From contig JAJFII010000055.1 in NCBI GenBank assembly GCA_021775095.1, positions 62,001-126,000 on the forward strand: a stretch of 64,000 bases of DNA. The letters are read 5' to 3'. Made by a program: the position numbers and the translations under genes. This DNA comes from Rhodospirillales bacterium. Its GTDB lineage: Bacteria > Pseudomonadota > Alphaproteobacteria > Rhodospirillales > Casp-alpha2. The notes below the pieces were generated by a model, which searched no databases, was not told the origin of the DNA, and saw only the letters and a list, made by a program, of their open reading frames with translations. Below are positions 44,801-48,497 of the stretch, in pieces; position 1 is the first letter of the stretch, and each line of letters opens with the position of its first letter.

Positions 44801-47800
44801 TATAAGTGCCTTGCGTATCGATGACCAATAGGCCCGGGTCTATGGTAACGGCCCCATCGCCGGACAAAAATCCACTCTCACCGTTGGATGTCGCGACGTC
44901 CGGGTTAACGCCGCCGCCAGTAATATCAACGGTCCGCGTCACCACCGCAGACGTCCCGCCATCGCCGTCAGACAAAACGAAGGAAACCACCGGATCCTTC
45001 AGGGAATTGGCGGCGGCGTTGGTATTATCGTAGGTGATATTTCGGGCCAGGGCCTGTACCGCAGCGGCGGTGGCGTTGGTGCCTAGGGTTATGGTCAGGG
45101 CGGTCGTGCCACTGCCACCGGCAAAAGAGCCGATGACATTGCTCGAGGTTCCGTTATGATAGGAAATGGTGGAGCCGGTGACGGAGATCTGACCAGAGCC
45201 GACCCCTTCATTGCGCACCGCCAATAGGTCCGTACTAACATTGTTAACTGCAATACGCACCACCAGTTGGCCGCTGTCGTAGTCGGTGGAATCAATATCT
45301 GTGAACTTTATGGCACCATCGATAACCACCGCAGCGCCACCCCGGGTGAACGCGGCGCTGCCGGTGCTTATGGTTCCCACCGGCGCATCGTTGACGGCGG
45401 TGACCGTGAGGGTTGCCGTTGCAGCGGTTGTTAAACGGCCGTCCGAGACGTCAAAGGTCAGGTTGATGGTGCCGTTAAAATTTGCTGCCGGGGTCAGAGA
45501 CCAGGTGCCATCATTGTTGTTGATCAAGGTACCACCTGCGGCAACCACGTTGCTGACGCTCAGGGTGTTGCCTTCGACATCCGTTGTGTTTTTTAACAGA
45601 TCGGCCTGGCTGATCAACAGAGTTGTGTCCTCAGCAACCGTCAACGCTGCAGGCGCGGATATTTCCGGTGCATCGTTGACCGCTGCCAGATTAATCGAGA
45701 CTTCTTTTTGTCCGGCAACGACCGAACCCCGTTCAGCAGCAGCCGTATATTTGAACGATGCGGTTCCATTAAAATCGGCCGTCGGTTGAAACTTCAGTTG
45801 GCCGGATTCCAACAGCGCGCGGCCAACACTTTGTCCGACCGTCACCGCGTTGCCGCCAAGAGTTAACGCCCCGCCCGTTGGCAGACCGACAATCACAATG
45901 CGGGACAAAGCGCCATTGTCGTTGCCGCGAAAACCGCCGGCGAAATCCGCCAGGGATAACGTAACGGTGGTATCTTCGGTGCCGGTTAAGGCGATATCAC
46001 TGACGGTCGCTTGTACGGGCTCCGGGCGCGGCGGCGGTGTTGGTGACGGCGATGGCGACGGCCTGGGAGCCGGCGGCGGCGGCGGCGGTGGCGGCGGTGG
46101 CGGCGGCGGTGGCGGCGGTGGCGGCGGTGGCGGTGGCGGCGGTGGCGGCGGTGGCGGCGGTGGCAGCGGCGGTGGCGGCGGCGGTGGTGCTACAGGAGGC
46201 GGCGCTACGGTCGGTGGCACCACAGGTGCGGCTGGCGGGGCGACGGGAGGCGGGGCAACGGGAGGCGGAACCACGGGTGCCGCTGGCGGAGCGGCGGGCG
46301 GCGGTGCCACGGGCACTGGCGGCGGCGCGACAGGGGTCGGCGGCGGCGGCGCTGGTGGCGGTGCCACCGGGGCCGCCACATCAACCGTTTGCGTTGTTTC
46401 CGTTGTCGCCGCCGTTTGCACAAGCGGTTGCGTCGTCGTCGCCGTTTCCGACGCAACCACCGGGGCCGAAACAGGTGCAACAACGGGGTCGGCAACGGGG
46501 GCGGCAACGGGAACAGCCACAGGGGCGGCAACGGGAACAGCAACCGGGGCGGCAGCGGGAACAGCAACGGGGGCGGCAACGGGGGCGGCAACGGGGGCTG
46601 CGGCAACGGCGACAGGAGCCGGCGGCGCGGCAGGTGCCTCCGGGGCAGTTGGCGGCGTGGCCGTCGGTTCCGTCGTCGTTTCGGCGACCGCCGCTGTTTG
46701 CGCCGCGGTTTCCGCTTGCGCCACGGCGACCGCGTCGGAGGCCGATCGGCCATTTTCCAAGGCGGCGGTAATGGCTTCGGCACCGGCGTCTGAATTTCCG
46801 GTATTTCCAAGCGCCGTATCAGCGCCTTGGCCAGAGGCCAGGGCCGCCAACACCGGGTCACCTCCGCCGGTGTCGGATTCCGACGTGGCCTGAGCTAATT
46901 GTGCCACTTGCTGGCTGGCAACGTTTGACGCCGCAGCGACGTTTCCGCCATTTTGCAGGGCATCGCCGAGGGCATTGGCAAAATCAGCGGAATCACCTAC
47001 CGCCTCATTAACACCTTCGCCGGACGCCAATGCGGCGAGCAGGGGGTCAGCCGAGTTTGGGTCATTGGATTGTTCCTGCGCCGTCGCTACGGAGTTTTGT
47101 GCGGCCTGCGCCAGATTTTGCGCCTCACCGATGGACTGGCCGGTTTGCAAAGCTTCGACCAGGGCATTTTGAAAATCCGCCGAATCACCGACCACGCCTT
47201 CGACGCCATCGCCCGTTGCCAGGGCGGAAAGCAGGGGATCGGCCAGGCTTGGATCATCCTGCTCGGCTGCGGCGTCCACCAGGTCAGTCTGCAGTTGGTT
47301 GGCCAGTTCCAGGGCCGCGCCAACGGGCTGACCGGTTTCCAGGGCGGTGACCAGGGCATCGGCAAAAGCTTCCGCACCGGCTCCTTCGGCTTCCGGCAAG
47401 ACGCCGCCTTCGTTGTCACCCGTTGCCAGGGCTGCCAGCAAAGCGTCGCCGTCCGATCTGCCGACAAGCGGTGCCGCAGCCTGCAGGGCACCCTCGGCAG
47501 CCAAATTGGCACCAGCAATAATATCCGTTGGCGCTTCGCCGTTCGACAAGCCAACCTGCAGGTTAGCCAGAAAGGCATCGGTCGCCGCCGATAACTGTTC
47601 GCCCGTCAGCGGTGTATCGCCCTGGTTTTCCTGAATGTACGCGGCGACTGCCTGTTCGATCCCTTCGCCGGTTGCCAGGGCCGCCATGATATTGCCCTCG
47701 GCGTCTTCACCATCCGGCCCGGCCACTGTCGGTGCCGGCGTCACCTGGAACAGGGATTTTGCATCTGCCAGGGCGTCCAGCGGGGAGACGCCGTCGGCAA

Positions 47801-48350
47801 TGTTTGCCAACAACAGATCAACAAAAGCCTGTTGTTGAGACTCCGCCTGATCCGGCGATGCGCCGTCTGCGACGGCTTCCGCCAGAGCCGCCTGGAAAAC
47901 CGTGAGCATTTGCGAATCAACCGCCGCCTCACCCGACAAATTCACCAACAGGGATTCCAATGAATTCAGCGCGTCCTCGCCGTCGCTCAGCGGTTCGACT
48001 AACGGTTCGACGAGCGGTGCTCCGGGAATTACTGTTCCCGCGTCCTGCGCAACCTGGATCTCATCTGCCGCCGCCAGCTGCACGGCAATTGCCTGCGCCG
48101 ATATTTCCTGGCCGGTAAATGTGATCAGCGACGGCGGCGGGGTGTGTGTGAAATATCCATCCAGTGTCAGGCGTTCGCCATCCCCACCCAACAGGACCAG
48201 GTCATCGCCAACCTGTTCAAAGGTTGCCTTGGCGGCCCAGTTGGGAACCTCAAAAACGGCGGCTGAACCAGGCGCAGACACAGGGTCGATGACAGACTCC
48301 CGGGAGGAACCGTCGACCCCTGCTTTTGAATGTTTATCTTCGACAGCCAT
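20886..48350 (-). CDS. Giant LamG-repeat surface protein (adhesin), type I secretion substrate
   Basis: One uninterrupted 9154-codon frame. Residues 1-130 include a VGDDLVLLGGDGERLTLDGY segment like the prefix domain of BapA-type adhesins. Residues 145-550 are about six Ala-rich repeats and 560-785 a Pro/Ala/Val stalk with 31 consecutive Pro. Residues 784-1310 are four Ig/cadherin-like domains (NDAP junctions). Residues 1318-9070 hold about 29 LamG/ConA-like domains (start motif LQLDGxxDYV, middle DGxWHHVAVT, end FNGQxDDVRIW) in blocks separated by Ig-like ENQSASG...TYTP domains. Residues 9071-9154 are a final Ig-like tail. I saw no signal peptide, no cysteine and no RTX nonapeptides. The divergent TolC-ABC-HlyD operon is the likely exporter. 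Function in attachment to glycans or surfaces is inferred. Confidence 0.88.
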   Translation of the reverse strand: MAVEDKHSKAGVDGSSRESVIDPVSAPGSAAVFEVPNWAAKATFEQVGDDLVLLGGDGERLTLDGYFTHTPPPSLITFTGQEISAQAIAVQLAAADEIQVAQDAGTVIPGAPLVEPLVEPLSDGEDALNSLESLLVNLSGEAAVDSQMLTVFQAALAEAVADGASPDQAESQQQAFVDLLLANIADGVSPLDALADAKSLFQVTPAPTVAGPDGEDAEGNIMAALATGEGIEQAVAAYIQENQGDTPLTGEQLSAATDAFLANLQVGLSNGEAPTDIIAGANLAAEGALQAAAPLVGRSDGDALLAALATGDNEGGVLPEAEGAGAEAFADALVTALETGQPVGAALELANQLQTDLVDAAAEQDDPSLADPLLSALATGDGVEGVVGDSADFQNALVEALQTGQSIGEAQNLAQAAQNSVATAQEQSNDPNSADPLLAALASGEGVNEAVGDSADFANALGDALQNGGNVAAASNVASQQVAQLAQATSESDTGGGDPVLAALASGQGADTALGNTGNSDAGAEAITAALENGRSASDAVAVAQAETAAQTAAVAETTTEPTATPPTAPEAPAAPPAPVAVAAAPVAAPVAAPVAVPAAAPVAVPVAAPVAVPVAAPVADPVVAPVSAPVVASETATTTQPLVQTAATTETTQTVDVAAPVAPPPAPPPPTPVAPPPVPVAPPPAAPPAAPVVPPPVAPPPVAPPAAPVVPPTVAPPPVAPPPPPPPLPPPPPPPPPPPPPPPPPPPPPPPPPPPPPPPAPRPSPSPSPTPPPRPEPVQATVSDIALTGTEDTTVTLSLADFAGGFRGNDNGALSRIVIVGLPTGGALTLGGNAVTVGQSVGRALLESGQLKFQPTADFNGTASFKYTAAAERGSVVAGQKEVSINLAAVNDAPEISAPAALTVAEDTTLLISQADLLKNTTDVEGNTLSVSNVVAAGGTLINNNDGTWSLTPAANFNGTINLTFDVSDGRLTTAATATLTVTAVNDAPVGTISTGSAAFTRGGAAVVIDGAIKFTDIDSTDYDSGQLVVRIAVNNVSTDLLAVRNEGVGSGQISVTGSTISYHNGTSSNVIGSFAGGSGTTALTITLGTNATAAAVQALARNITYDNTNAAANSLKDPVVSFVLSDGDGGTSAVVTRTVDITGGGVNPDVATSNGESGFLSGDGAVTIDPGLLVIDTQGTYNSGFLKVTIGGVTDANDRLVIDNQGTANGQISVAGTNISYTSGGTTTQIGTIDGTANGSSGQALTVNLNTAASNAAVQALGRAVQFNNVNSDPLTDNRVISFSVKDADGNLSTSVTRTLSIDQTAETFSTSSPSQKVLALDGTGDFLSLGNSATLINGNATTWEGWINTSEVTGTQTILGMGALGSSTVVSQDFNSNTTGLSLTQASRVNNALQLNAADSIAGGALRINPTGVAEQTKYFEATFKVKVGDGSVGGEGFNFNYGTYNGTPLNGVTDGLSIMFDTYGSGAGVATVRLNGSTKTTGTAPSSTPNFRTDDDQYVNLDGTNDYVSVTTNTGLVDLTDMTIEAWVNPDLIQDTAGDDRQTIVLIGGPTGAPDAEADNFVMEVLVDGLGQIRVFHERGAGIDEQVIFNAQKLTAGTWKHVTVTRDVSANSYNLYLDGSFVQTKTYSTAGANTDGPTGGSNAKLIIGARLNASGNPTNTFNGQIDDVKIWSDLRTNTEISTGYSTDVSDSTTGLVARYKFDGNYNDSASGTKNHGTAINGPTLHVGEPENKAENATFVDVTIRNDANGLDVIYDGSTRISNYQLGTDFNPTSAHEFIIGATGKSTGDQHVVDDLNITATSVGTANALVVEDGELAFKTTAQSGTTITGSGAAVADGNWHHVSMSHDGDTTLKMYVDGLLVKTVTGVTKEMLAGNAFIGKSSTGTTDAFTGQLAEVRVWDKVMSDTEIADNFGYNLSNPGTTTNLTGYWNMKDSDIAGSAGVTDSSSNSNTATHNGNPTETTVSLTTPNSTDWTVVEGVASEGKDAILIQGGEAAISNRELLRSAEQFDPTAGNPVHLTGRFTFTDAGDFFHVMTRATGTGSSTNGGLPLTGIEFKADLNGNSIGLKSYNNSATATALSTSGDAAIGLFVGKEYTFEVFDNGSGLSFSVSEVGNGDNAATITATSSLNPTTNYVVITNRNGVSENHTLKVDDLQLDHGFITDEGTALSGVLHAQTASGTLAYGTGLDSNDAPTGTTTTTANGTFTITNTATGAFTYTPNSGYHGADTVTYLVKGSNGSLDSKTIRFNVTADTDVDVSGAALQFDGTNDYIHLGATNIATGTGAFTYELWVNSSSTKTTQQLVNIGSANGADGSYFHLFNGKLKLTGNVSSAATSVSSDAVVNDGQWHHVAVTYDGGGNAKLYVDGVRVAEGAVTLNVAAGAARAGSTVTNADFLNGQMDDLRIWNVERTADDIRLNYDQQLAGTETGLKSYYRFDQTVEGVVINSVGSDNDGSLGSATVSGDAAEPSVVGSISGKAMQFDGTNDIITVPDSAALNFGTGGSFTVEGWINTTASGAFHRVLIKPVGGGQSYSLAVNNGKAHVRFDQVGGGGIQAESTASVNDGKWHHIAGVFDNAGDTLKIFVDGQLAATTAVTTNPVQGTQALQIGGVSGESQYFNGQLDDLRLWNTARSDTEIQDTYQQTLTGTQGGKLVAHYTFDDGTALDSAGTNNGTISGAVAVDKTSDTKILSGKTLQLDGTDDYVLIADAAALDVTNTWTIETWMFAESAGTIISKDGVGSDPTGAFNIHVNAAGRLEYETNNTGSVLATNAVTLNAWHHVAVSFNNNSSPKLKIFVDGELVASGDVTAPSSLASDLMLGRRGVADSFLKGQLDDVRIWNTTRTDAEIASNYQQTLSGNQGGALVAHYTFDNGTTADSAGANHGTLTDGATIVDGIADGKTPNIFGNIVRVNENQSTSGQMVYNETLAGDVSYHVLDGSSAEQSSFTNGAAGTLKIDADTGHWTFNPTNNYHGSVTFTLRAKGATSGTDDETITVTVKDDPQNSTGNPGGALQLDGGTDKVVTANSITLTSHSMELWVNTKETTADRGILGTDDTTGDVAQMVTNGNGTWRVEISPNAPAGAGTFKTYSSSKVINDGQWHHIAYSYDATGTGTLRLYVDGVEDTSVTKTNDGNHAGAFSVTDKLLVGIERSQSNYLEGQIDEVRVWSDVRTASEIRDNYQNQISSPATVDGATLKVYYRFDDESVAGKVQNLGAAGDTLDADLTGAEIVNILGRALNFDGSDDVLNIIDTNLLDTTSFTIETWVQLDVVTNTTIIGRTTSGGLAGNYSNALYVDGAGKLSTYVFNGAEQKLVGTVTAQTGQWYHLASVYDADTSTMKLYINGQLDTIKTGVAAIHTNFDRYQVGPTGNSAIASGKFNGQMAELRIWGDARTDQEIADTYNQIIDPTQYAELKVHYNFDETSGTTVTDGAGAVNGTLTGGANFVEVGPTVRGTAVTVQENQNAEGSMVANDISGTATYSVQTAATNGRVEIDANGIWHYTPKENFHGTDSFTLKAVGSIFGDDQESFTVTVNDVVKDSVDVSDGALRLDGSDDDVSVSGIDVANKSFSMEFWSQRESSTTYDIAIGQGVSGTNTGLHIGWRDSGGGNKKFTFGFSNNDLNFDNDTTGVGEWIHWAVTYDVTTDIRKIYKNGDLVAQDVSASNANYTGTGTLTIGNSWVASSEFKGLLDDVRIWNDVRTADEVRANFDQQLGGSEVGLAAYYRFDNEADPAKVPNLATTSGNGGLGSAADGTINNGAKIVNLPTTALHFDGSTGYIEVANKANDPLAITGDLTIESWAKFDVGDPNPIAYFTTAGTDSTVNNTLYGLRMATGGDVLYFHESGSGTDNTIRFDTSLVTGQWYHLAVVRDVSSNSVKLYVDGVLFGIETYSSDPAGGTNSRFLAGFKDNGTDYYNDGDIADLRIWNTARTDAEIADNFNEVLTGNQGNALVLNYQFEDAQGLTVTDSAGTNDGTIKGVATYVDTGPEIFGTTLTVQENQSVSGAMAANDIVQSVLDLSKPGVDGVATGMRADFTDFPSTSITAELWINPDAATGDMVSYAVTGSSNEFLIGLNGSSAVYVVINDTTYTFAAIKPQIGEWSHLAVSWDSANGALKVYQDGVLQETKTGSTTTLDTSGTFYLGTDQDSVAGGFASADAFDGQMAEVRIWGDVRSATEIAANYNKELTSTGDNLVANWQLNEGSGLVAIDRTGNHNGAYEENSTGFVSGLPAAPVLPLVNDGTVFSVSVTGQTTNAADTDGFVTVSTANGGVVRVDQTSGQYTYTPALHFYGTDSFKLTATGDGATAISDSETITVTVNREDHKSTDVSGNVLSLDGTDDYLSIPNGALNNLSTGTIEAWIFLDTNTGEMITALQKDGTGSYAGFSVGSYMSNTGTVAAGSAGKLYFQGAVSGASVAVSNGTISDGEWHHVAVSFDSSDARFYIDGNLDAIISGNHSVSNVTNPTNATIGSWLKDGVAELPFDGKMDDLRIWNDVRTAEEIRDTYVQQLVGTESNLNAYYRFDENTIGYEATDQTANLYNGKLINGALLSTQTGNALRFDGSNDFVDLGSPAALLPGTGDFTYEAWIKTSDSTNNQYVFAAGNTTSSTLFFVSGGKIAMHNPASVGPTGTTVVADGKWHHVAVSHSGGATKLYVDGEIETVSTGSSTTSYNVTAGSATIGKSVFGQFFKGDIAEVRVWGDVRSADEIKANFQGEVPTSADNLTAHYTFGETSTTAVSDHSGNSLDGTISGATKVNSTAPIDGPEIGGTELTVVSNQVASGLMLADDISGTISFSTTGTAPANGAITIDSDTGEWTYTPTAGFVGSNTFTLRASDGTRNDDEVITVTVTADNQVNVHDGALQLDGSGDYVEVASSSGLQLTNAITLEAWVNVTRKASTSNNASDQIIMAKGNHDYLLSIFGPDRNNTTDIRGAVEFGGVASGGGAGGPGFLKGSTVIDDGQWHHVAATYDGTTMKLYIDGVLDVSKAATTPFITTTDALTIGRLSDGSTNRDLNGQIDEVRIWNTARTASEISDNYNQQITGTIPTALQAYYRFDDQSEPATVQNLGTLGNAADGSFVGNSKIVDTPERALSFDGVDDVLTIANNSNLDATAATWSIWIKSDGTWGSNNEDAGTGSKGSAVVMGRASTGISENGLNLLLTNSGTIFLNAKDATTNAVSINGTTSLTDNKWHQITVSYNQVNGSLQKIYVDGVLEASGQASRAWTFAGQDLTVGKSIDTFWEEYEGQVGELQIYNRQLTDQEVSDGYNQTPLPNASGLVGLYQFDEGSGTAAGNNATSANKTPDGTLAGGTTRVDTSPDIYGSVLTIEEDDTASGLFEANGATAFAVQSAAANGTAVIDATTGQWTYLPKDNFYGSDTFTLRATDAEARTHDQTITVTVNRQDQASTNVAGNALQLDGVNDYVVIAVAPTTAVDNMTLEAQINWNGLHAGQTNAIISLGDSTANGVQLDGIPTGSVLKLGINMGGVGSLTTDYTLQANTWAHVAVVRDSGTWKFYVDGNQVGVTSGTFGATIATAPKTPSAQAFIGSTEFSTEYFSGAIDEVRIWDEARSGAQIRATYDQQLTGTETNLKAYYRFDDDAAGTTVRDLSGNGNQGTLTNGADLTPNLGKSLKFDGGDVINLGAINATDLALGTALSYETWIKTSTGAASQVLVSMGNSGSNGAATYFYVDTSGKLAFSVQGKAALASGTTVGDGNWHHVAVTVDSSGNAKLYVDGAADSTGTGYGLNISTGTAHIGTNIVSSSKFTGEMSDVRIWNDVRTATEISENYNQTLDGSQSGLVAHFTMDEIVGGQIIDNAGTANNGTLGATTATGTDDPTLTDTTPTLLANHAKALNFDGNDIIDVSGTDTFATGNGAFTYEGWIKLSDVTNYRTIFSAGSSTGSGQVETFFYVHQSSGLLSFSARNGGPKLQSGTSVADGLWHHVAVTHTGGTATLFVDGNQVATTAGYSLAITGTNARIGTQSTNTQEWFQGEMSDLRIWSTARSAGEIAGAMNQSLDGSQSGLLANYTMDAIVDGKILDTAGLAQNGTLGSSTTTGETNDPSLVTNTIPTFADEVTTMQDTNVSGAMTSNDVVGTSASFYVMNGTTQATTFTTANGGKVTIDQSSGAWIYDPSTSFVGTDSFTLRASDGTRSDDEVISVTVRDDDRVNVHGGALQLDGIDDFVDLADIPGLTGAYTIEAWVNAAQYFSNTVGYARFVELGQGAGANNNIFLGFHAKDGTIDLGNYVGTTGSEVTTTAQLPLNQWVHVAGVNNGDGTGAIYFNGIEQALGNTGISAGNGGTLTSNYIGRSNFTQDDYFKGSVDEVRVWSDARTAQEIYDNYNQQITTNETDLVLNYHFDDNPAGTSVADAAGTAQNGTLHSSRSDTVLKLDGDGDYLTVAHNTALDMTNWTLEGWFQTTYTGSVAARIVSKAEGSGGNHFSLYITSGKIAFPTNGTTPGTLFTTGTYNDGLWHHVAGTFDGTTMKLYVDGALENSATVTGTPSITGTETLNIGAYDDGAGPAQYFNGQIDDVRVWNTVRSLTEIQQNKDQTLSGNENGLIANYSFDDTAAGGNDLTSNNLDGTLQDNAVVVTVDGPDLISGQNGALDFDGSTTYINAGRGGTNQLAIAGDLTLETWIKFDAIAGYGLFDFAHPNDAQADNVLYQLGLTSGGDLEYAHESGSGANSTQIIADTNLLANQWYHIAATRNVSSNLIKIYVDGKLFSSHLYSTADPDGGGNAELIIGANGAGGSIGTNKLNGKMSDVRIWKTARTDTEIADTYNQELTGNQGGNLVLNYKFNEGSGSALIDSSGTITSKSVTGTANWIDPPDVYGTTMTIQENQSASGRFEADSTNFSVTTAATNGTAVIDTTTGAWTYTPNAEFFGTDTFTLLAGGARSETITVTVNNAEQNSVDLSGGVAQFSRTPANTTVASNGSPDRLTVDLGTTTFASKQVTIEAIVQFNDLTAGQQNFLNLFGASNNDVFNLVKNADNLLRVAGSGGLSLISDVTAAADTWYHVAMTYDGTTAKFYIDGDLKGQGAATIDLNNSSQMAKLVIGGNPLGSTGFDPGVEFDGMLDEVRVWNDVRTDGEIRANMNQQLSGTEASLQAYYRFDDDGSDQVNDYSGNNRHATSTHGKVLTLDGADDRVQIADNTALDGTTGITLETWIKTDGTADYSGLLSKYGSGKGWKLGFHDDGTIRGDFETTGTNRIVLTSNQVVTDGEWHHIALTYDNVNIPILYVDGINVNGTGNQIGTGTYAGHLLANDGDLYLGDVPAVTNVEYTGQMDEVRVWSDVRTQAEIQEGMHTGVPAGSANLEAYYTFDDDDAGANPTVQDVSGSATVHNGTGAGGAQVTATTARAALQLDGTGDYVALPTSGAIYTGSGFFSYEAWINTSASTKQTLLGIGAGSKIQLYVATTGVIEFFTSNPSVTVSTTLKINDGEWHHVAVTMGTKLASIYIDGQLQVTNEYVSQPAIGTSTANIGADNAGADLFNGQIDDLRIWSDVRTEAEIQANLNEPVASTSQGLLANYTFENDDVGKLKTHKDETGSFNGTGVADATVNEVVDSPIDRGPNILHLPSKALNLDGTNDYVTVPDLAINFKDMTIETWINLDAQVASTTEILLGNSAYTTAGDLKLQFETGALNSGKMITLLKWSEQGNEKTFSHDFASNIGDWLHISVVRDAASNTLQLYLNSNLTETVAYTSDSPITLDDAKIGSLAGTSQFLDGQLSDFRIWDTARSGAEVAQTYNQTLTGTEGGDLVVNYLMDELTGTSLADKAGAASNGSVVGGPTIVDVAPVVFGTKLTITEGETATGVMTNSDVQGTATYSISSAPTTGSVEIDASSGQWTFTPPENYAGSVTFNVRASGATSGVDTETITVTITADGEHAVHGGAIQLDGVNDHVTVAHDSTLNSGTWTIESWFQTTAHTAAGDANIGRLISKAQSTGGNQYSLYMLQGKVYLATNTITSNTAVSPLNSYNDGAWHHAAGVFDGSTLKLYIDGALVKTETNTNAALKPVLDTKPLEIGSYDGTQQYFNGMIDEVRIWSDARTAQEIADNYNEQIDPGSQGLTANYRFDDTKGDVVQNSASYTHGGGDSSAVLALDGVDDYVTADLGTGTVSNTFTLAAWVKQDARSSTVAVVMDISDVGNTSGSADEASIQILEDGRFHVWMNSEIVSTAVVPLGEWTHLAVSYDGATKLLRMYMNGDQVHSATVEFSQTDVSLPKVPFTFEAGDTETLFIGRNDTAENYFHGQIDEVRVWSDVRSAAEISFDMGSSITGAQADLVAAYSFQSVAAGTPAKIVNDQGTASRNATQQGGADIISNNNDGVIAAAPMGPTGNVLNLNGTDGYVSLGTASELAFAGNDFSMEGWIKTGVTNTADMRILAIGHSGTVGEGAFLFINNNKLVFETNSSADVISTTSVNDQLWHHVAATRSGTTIKVYVDGQLEATGTLTLTVPSARSDIGSLGGASAFFNGQMDNIRMWSDVRTDDEIREGMGQSYDYTAANLAAQYTFDDVGPTSFAGKVMDDTTSQTNGTLTGGATIIDSGSGDAMFVNHLGNALRFDSTDTVTISNVALATADNARTFMLWAKTDDSGNYNFLNYGPSGSNAAQEFHFGLNRGPAKGVRLDIDSNVVVFEPVTPTDDSQWHHYAIVVPSSGTLGNIKIYQDGELLTAMINAQGNAAIALNTGTSDLVLGGNFVGDMAEVSSWSTALTTAQINDYMSKSLDGDEAGLTGYWKLDEGSGSGTGAIKDSSGNTNSGTTSGTQWTANAPTLEGNTVNIAEDSSASGQMTATDVNGTATFTTSASPQNGNLDIDSVTGQWTYTPNADYQGFDSFTLRATGANSGVDEETIAIDVGTDPAFTTDYAMNFDGNNDYVEVFDADGINMGTTDWSVEAWFQTTATDTAILLGKSHVGHQSLASGGKALGVANGQILFDSFGLVQVKGTLTNLNDGAWHHVALTHDGTNKITKLYVDGTADALTKAAGAGTIVSGALSQQLLGDNSGDTFKIGIVATNFGDDFTGNINEVRYWNTTRTASQITENMDRQLNGDEENLLGYWDFDEASGGIAIDQTGNSQDGVLTGAPTYKNLTTVTMGNSETYKGMILGEDADGDGLSYAISGNSSLSGFTLDGNTYSYDSHATIDGTNEVSIDITDDNGDVTTETLNFVVS
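35650..36332 (-). other. LamG domain inserted inside an Ig-like domain
   Basis: Residues about 4007-4234 of the giant protein form a LamG domain (start VLDLSKPGVDG, middle GEWSHLAVSWD, end FDGQMAEVRIWGDVR). It splits an Ig-like domain: TLTVQENQSVSGAMAANDI lies before it and FSVSVTG...GGVVRVDQTSGQYTYTP after it. Elsewhere in the protein these two parts are continuous. Confidence 0.7.
42530..44397 (-). other. Three-level nested domain: LamG containing a lectin-like domain containing a LamG
   Basis: The first LamG begins at about 44397 and breaks off after TWEGWINTSEVTGTQTILGM. Its second half (GELAF, DGNWHHVSMSHD, FTGQLAEVRVW) resumes at about 42930. Between them lies an L-type-lectin-like domain (YFEATFKVKVGDG, GLSIMFDTYG) that is itself interrupted by a full LamG (about 43850-43170) before resuming with FVDVTIRNDANGLDVIYDG and VVDDLNI. 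Confidence 0.65.
46071..46187 (-). repeat. Poly-proline tract (7 Pro, Leu, 31 Pro)
   Basis: On the minus strand 7 proline codons (46167-46187), one CTG leucine (46164-46166, residue 729) and 31 further proline codons (46071-46163, residues 730-760) follow each other, using CCG and CCA only. The DNA is a GGC/GGT-like trinucleotide tract, so length changes by slippage would stay in frame. It would form a stiff polyproline-II rod. Confidence 0.9.
46700..47920 (-). repeat. Ala-rich protein repeats near the N-terminus of the giant protein
   Basis: About six units of 55-80 aa cover residues 145-550. The clearest three share DPLLAALATGxG at the start, then AFxxALVxALxTGQ and AxxLAQ. Composition (Ala, Gly, Asp, Gln) and periodicity suggest short amphipathic helices. 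I do not recognise the family. Confidence 0.65.
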
Positions 48351-48497
48351 GACCCCGATAAATCAACTCTGGAGGACGGCCCGCTTCGCAAGATTTTATC
48401 AGAAAAATCTGACAACAACCTTAAGAACGATGTTGCTGCGGACCAATTATATTTATAGGTTGGATAATAGCTGAATTTGGCTCCTTTTGTCACCCAA
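48351..48497. promoter_or_regulatory. Divergent promoter region between the giant adhesin gene and a putative regulator
   Basis: About 147 AT-rich bases separate the two genes. They contain an inverted repeat AGATTTT, six bases, AAAATCT (48391-48410). TATAAT occurs on the minus strand within the ATAGG-flanked stretch near 48445-48455 and could serve the adhesin gene, but no good -35 box was found. Confidence 0.35.

Noticed and set aside
45850..46893. 347-codon plus-strand Gly-rich frame
   Set aside because: It is the antisense of the Pro/Ala-rich stalk; the polyglycine is just the complement of proline codons.
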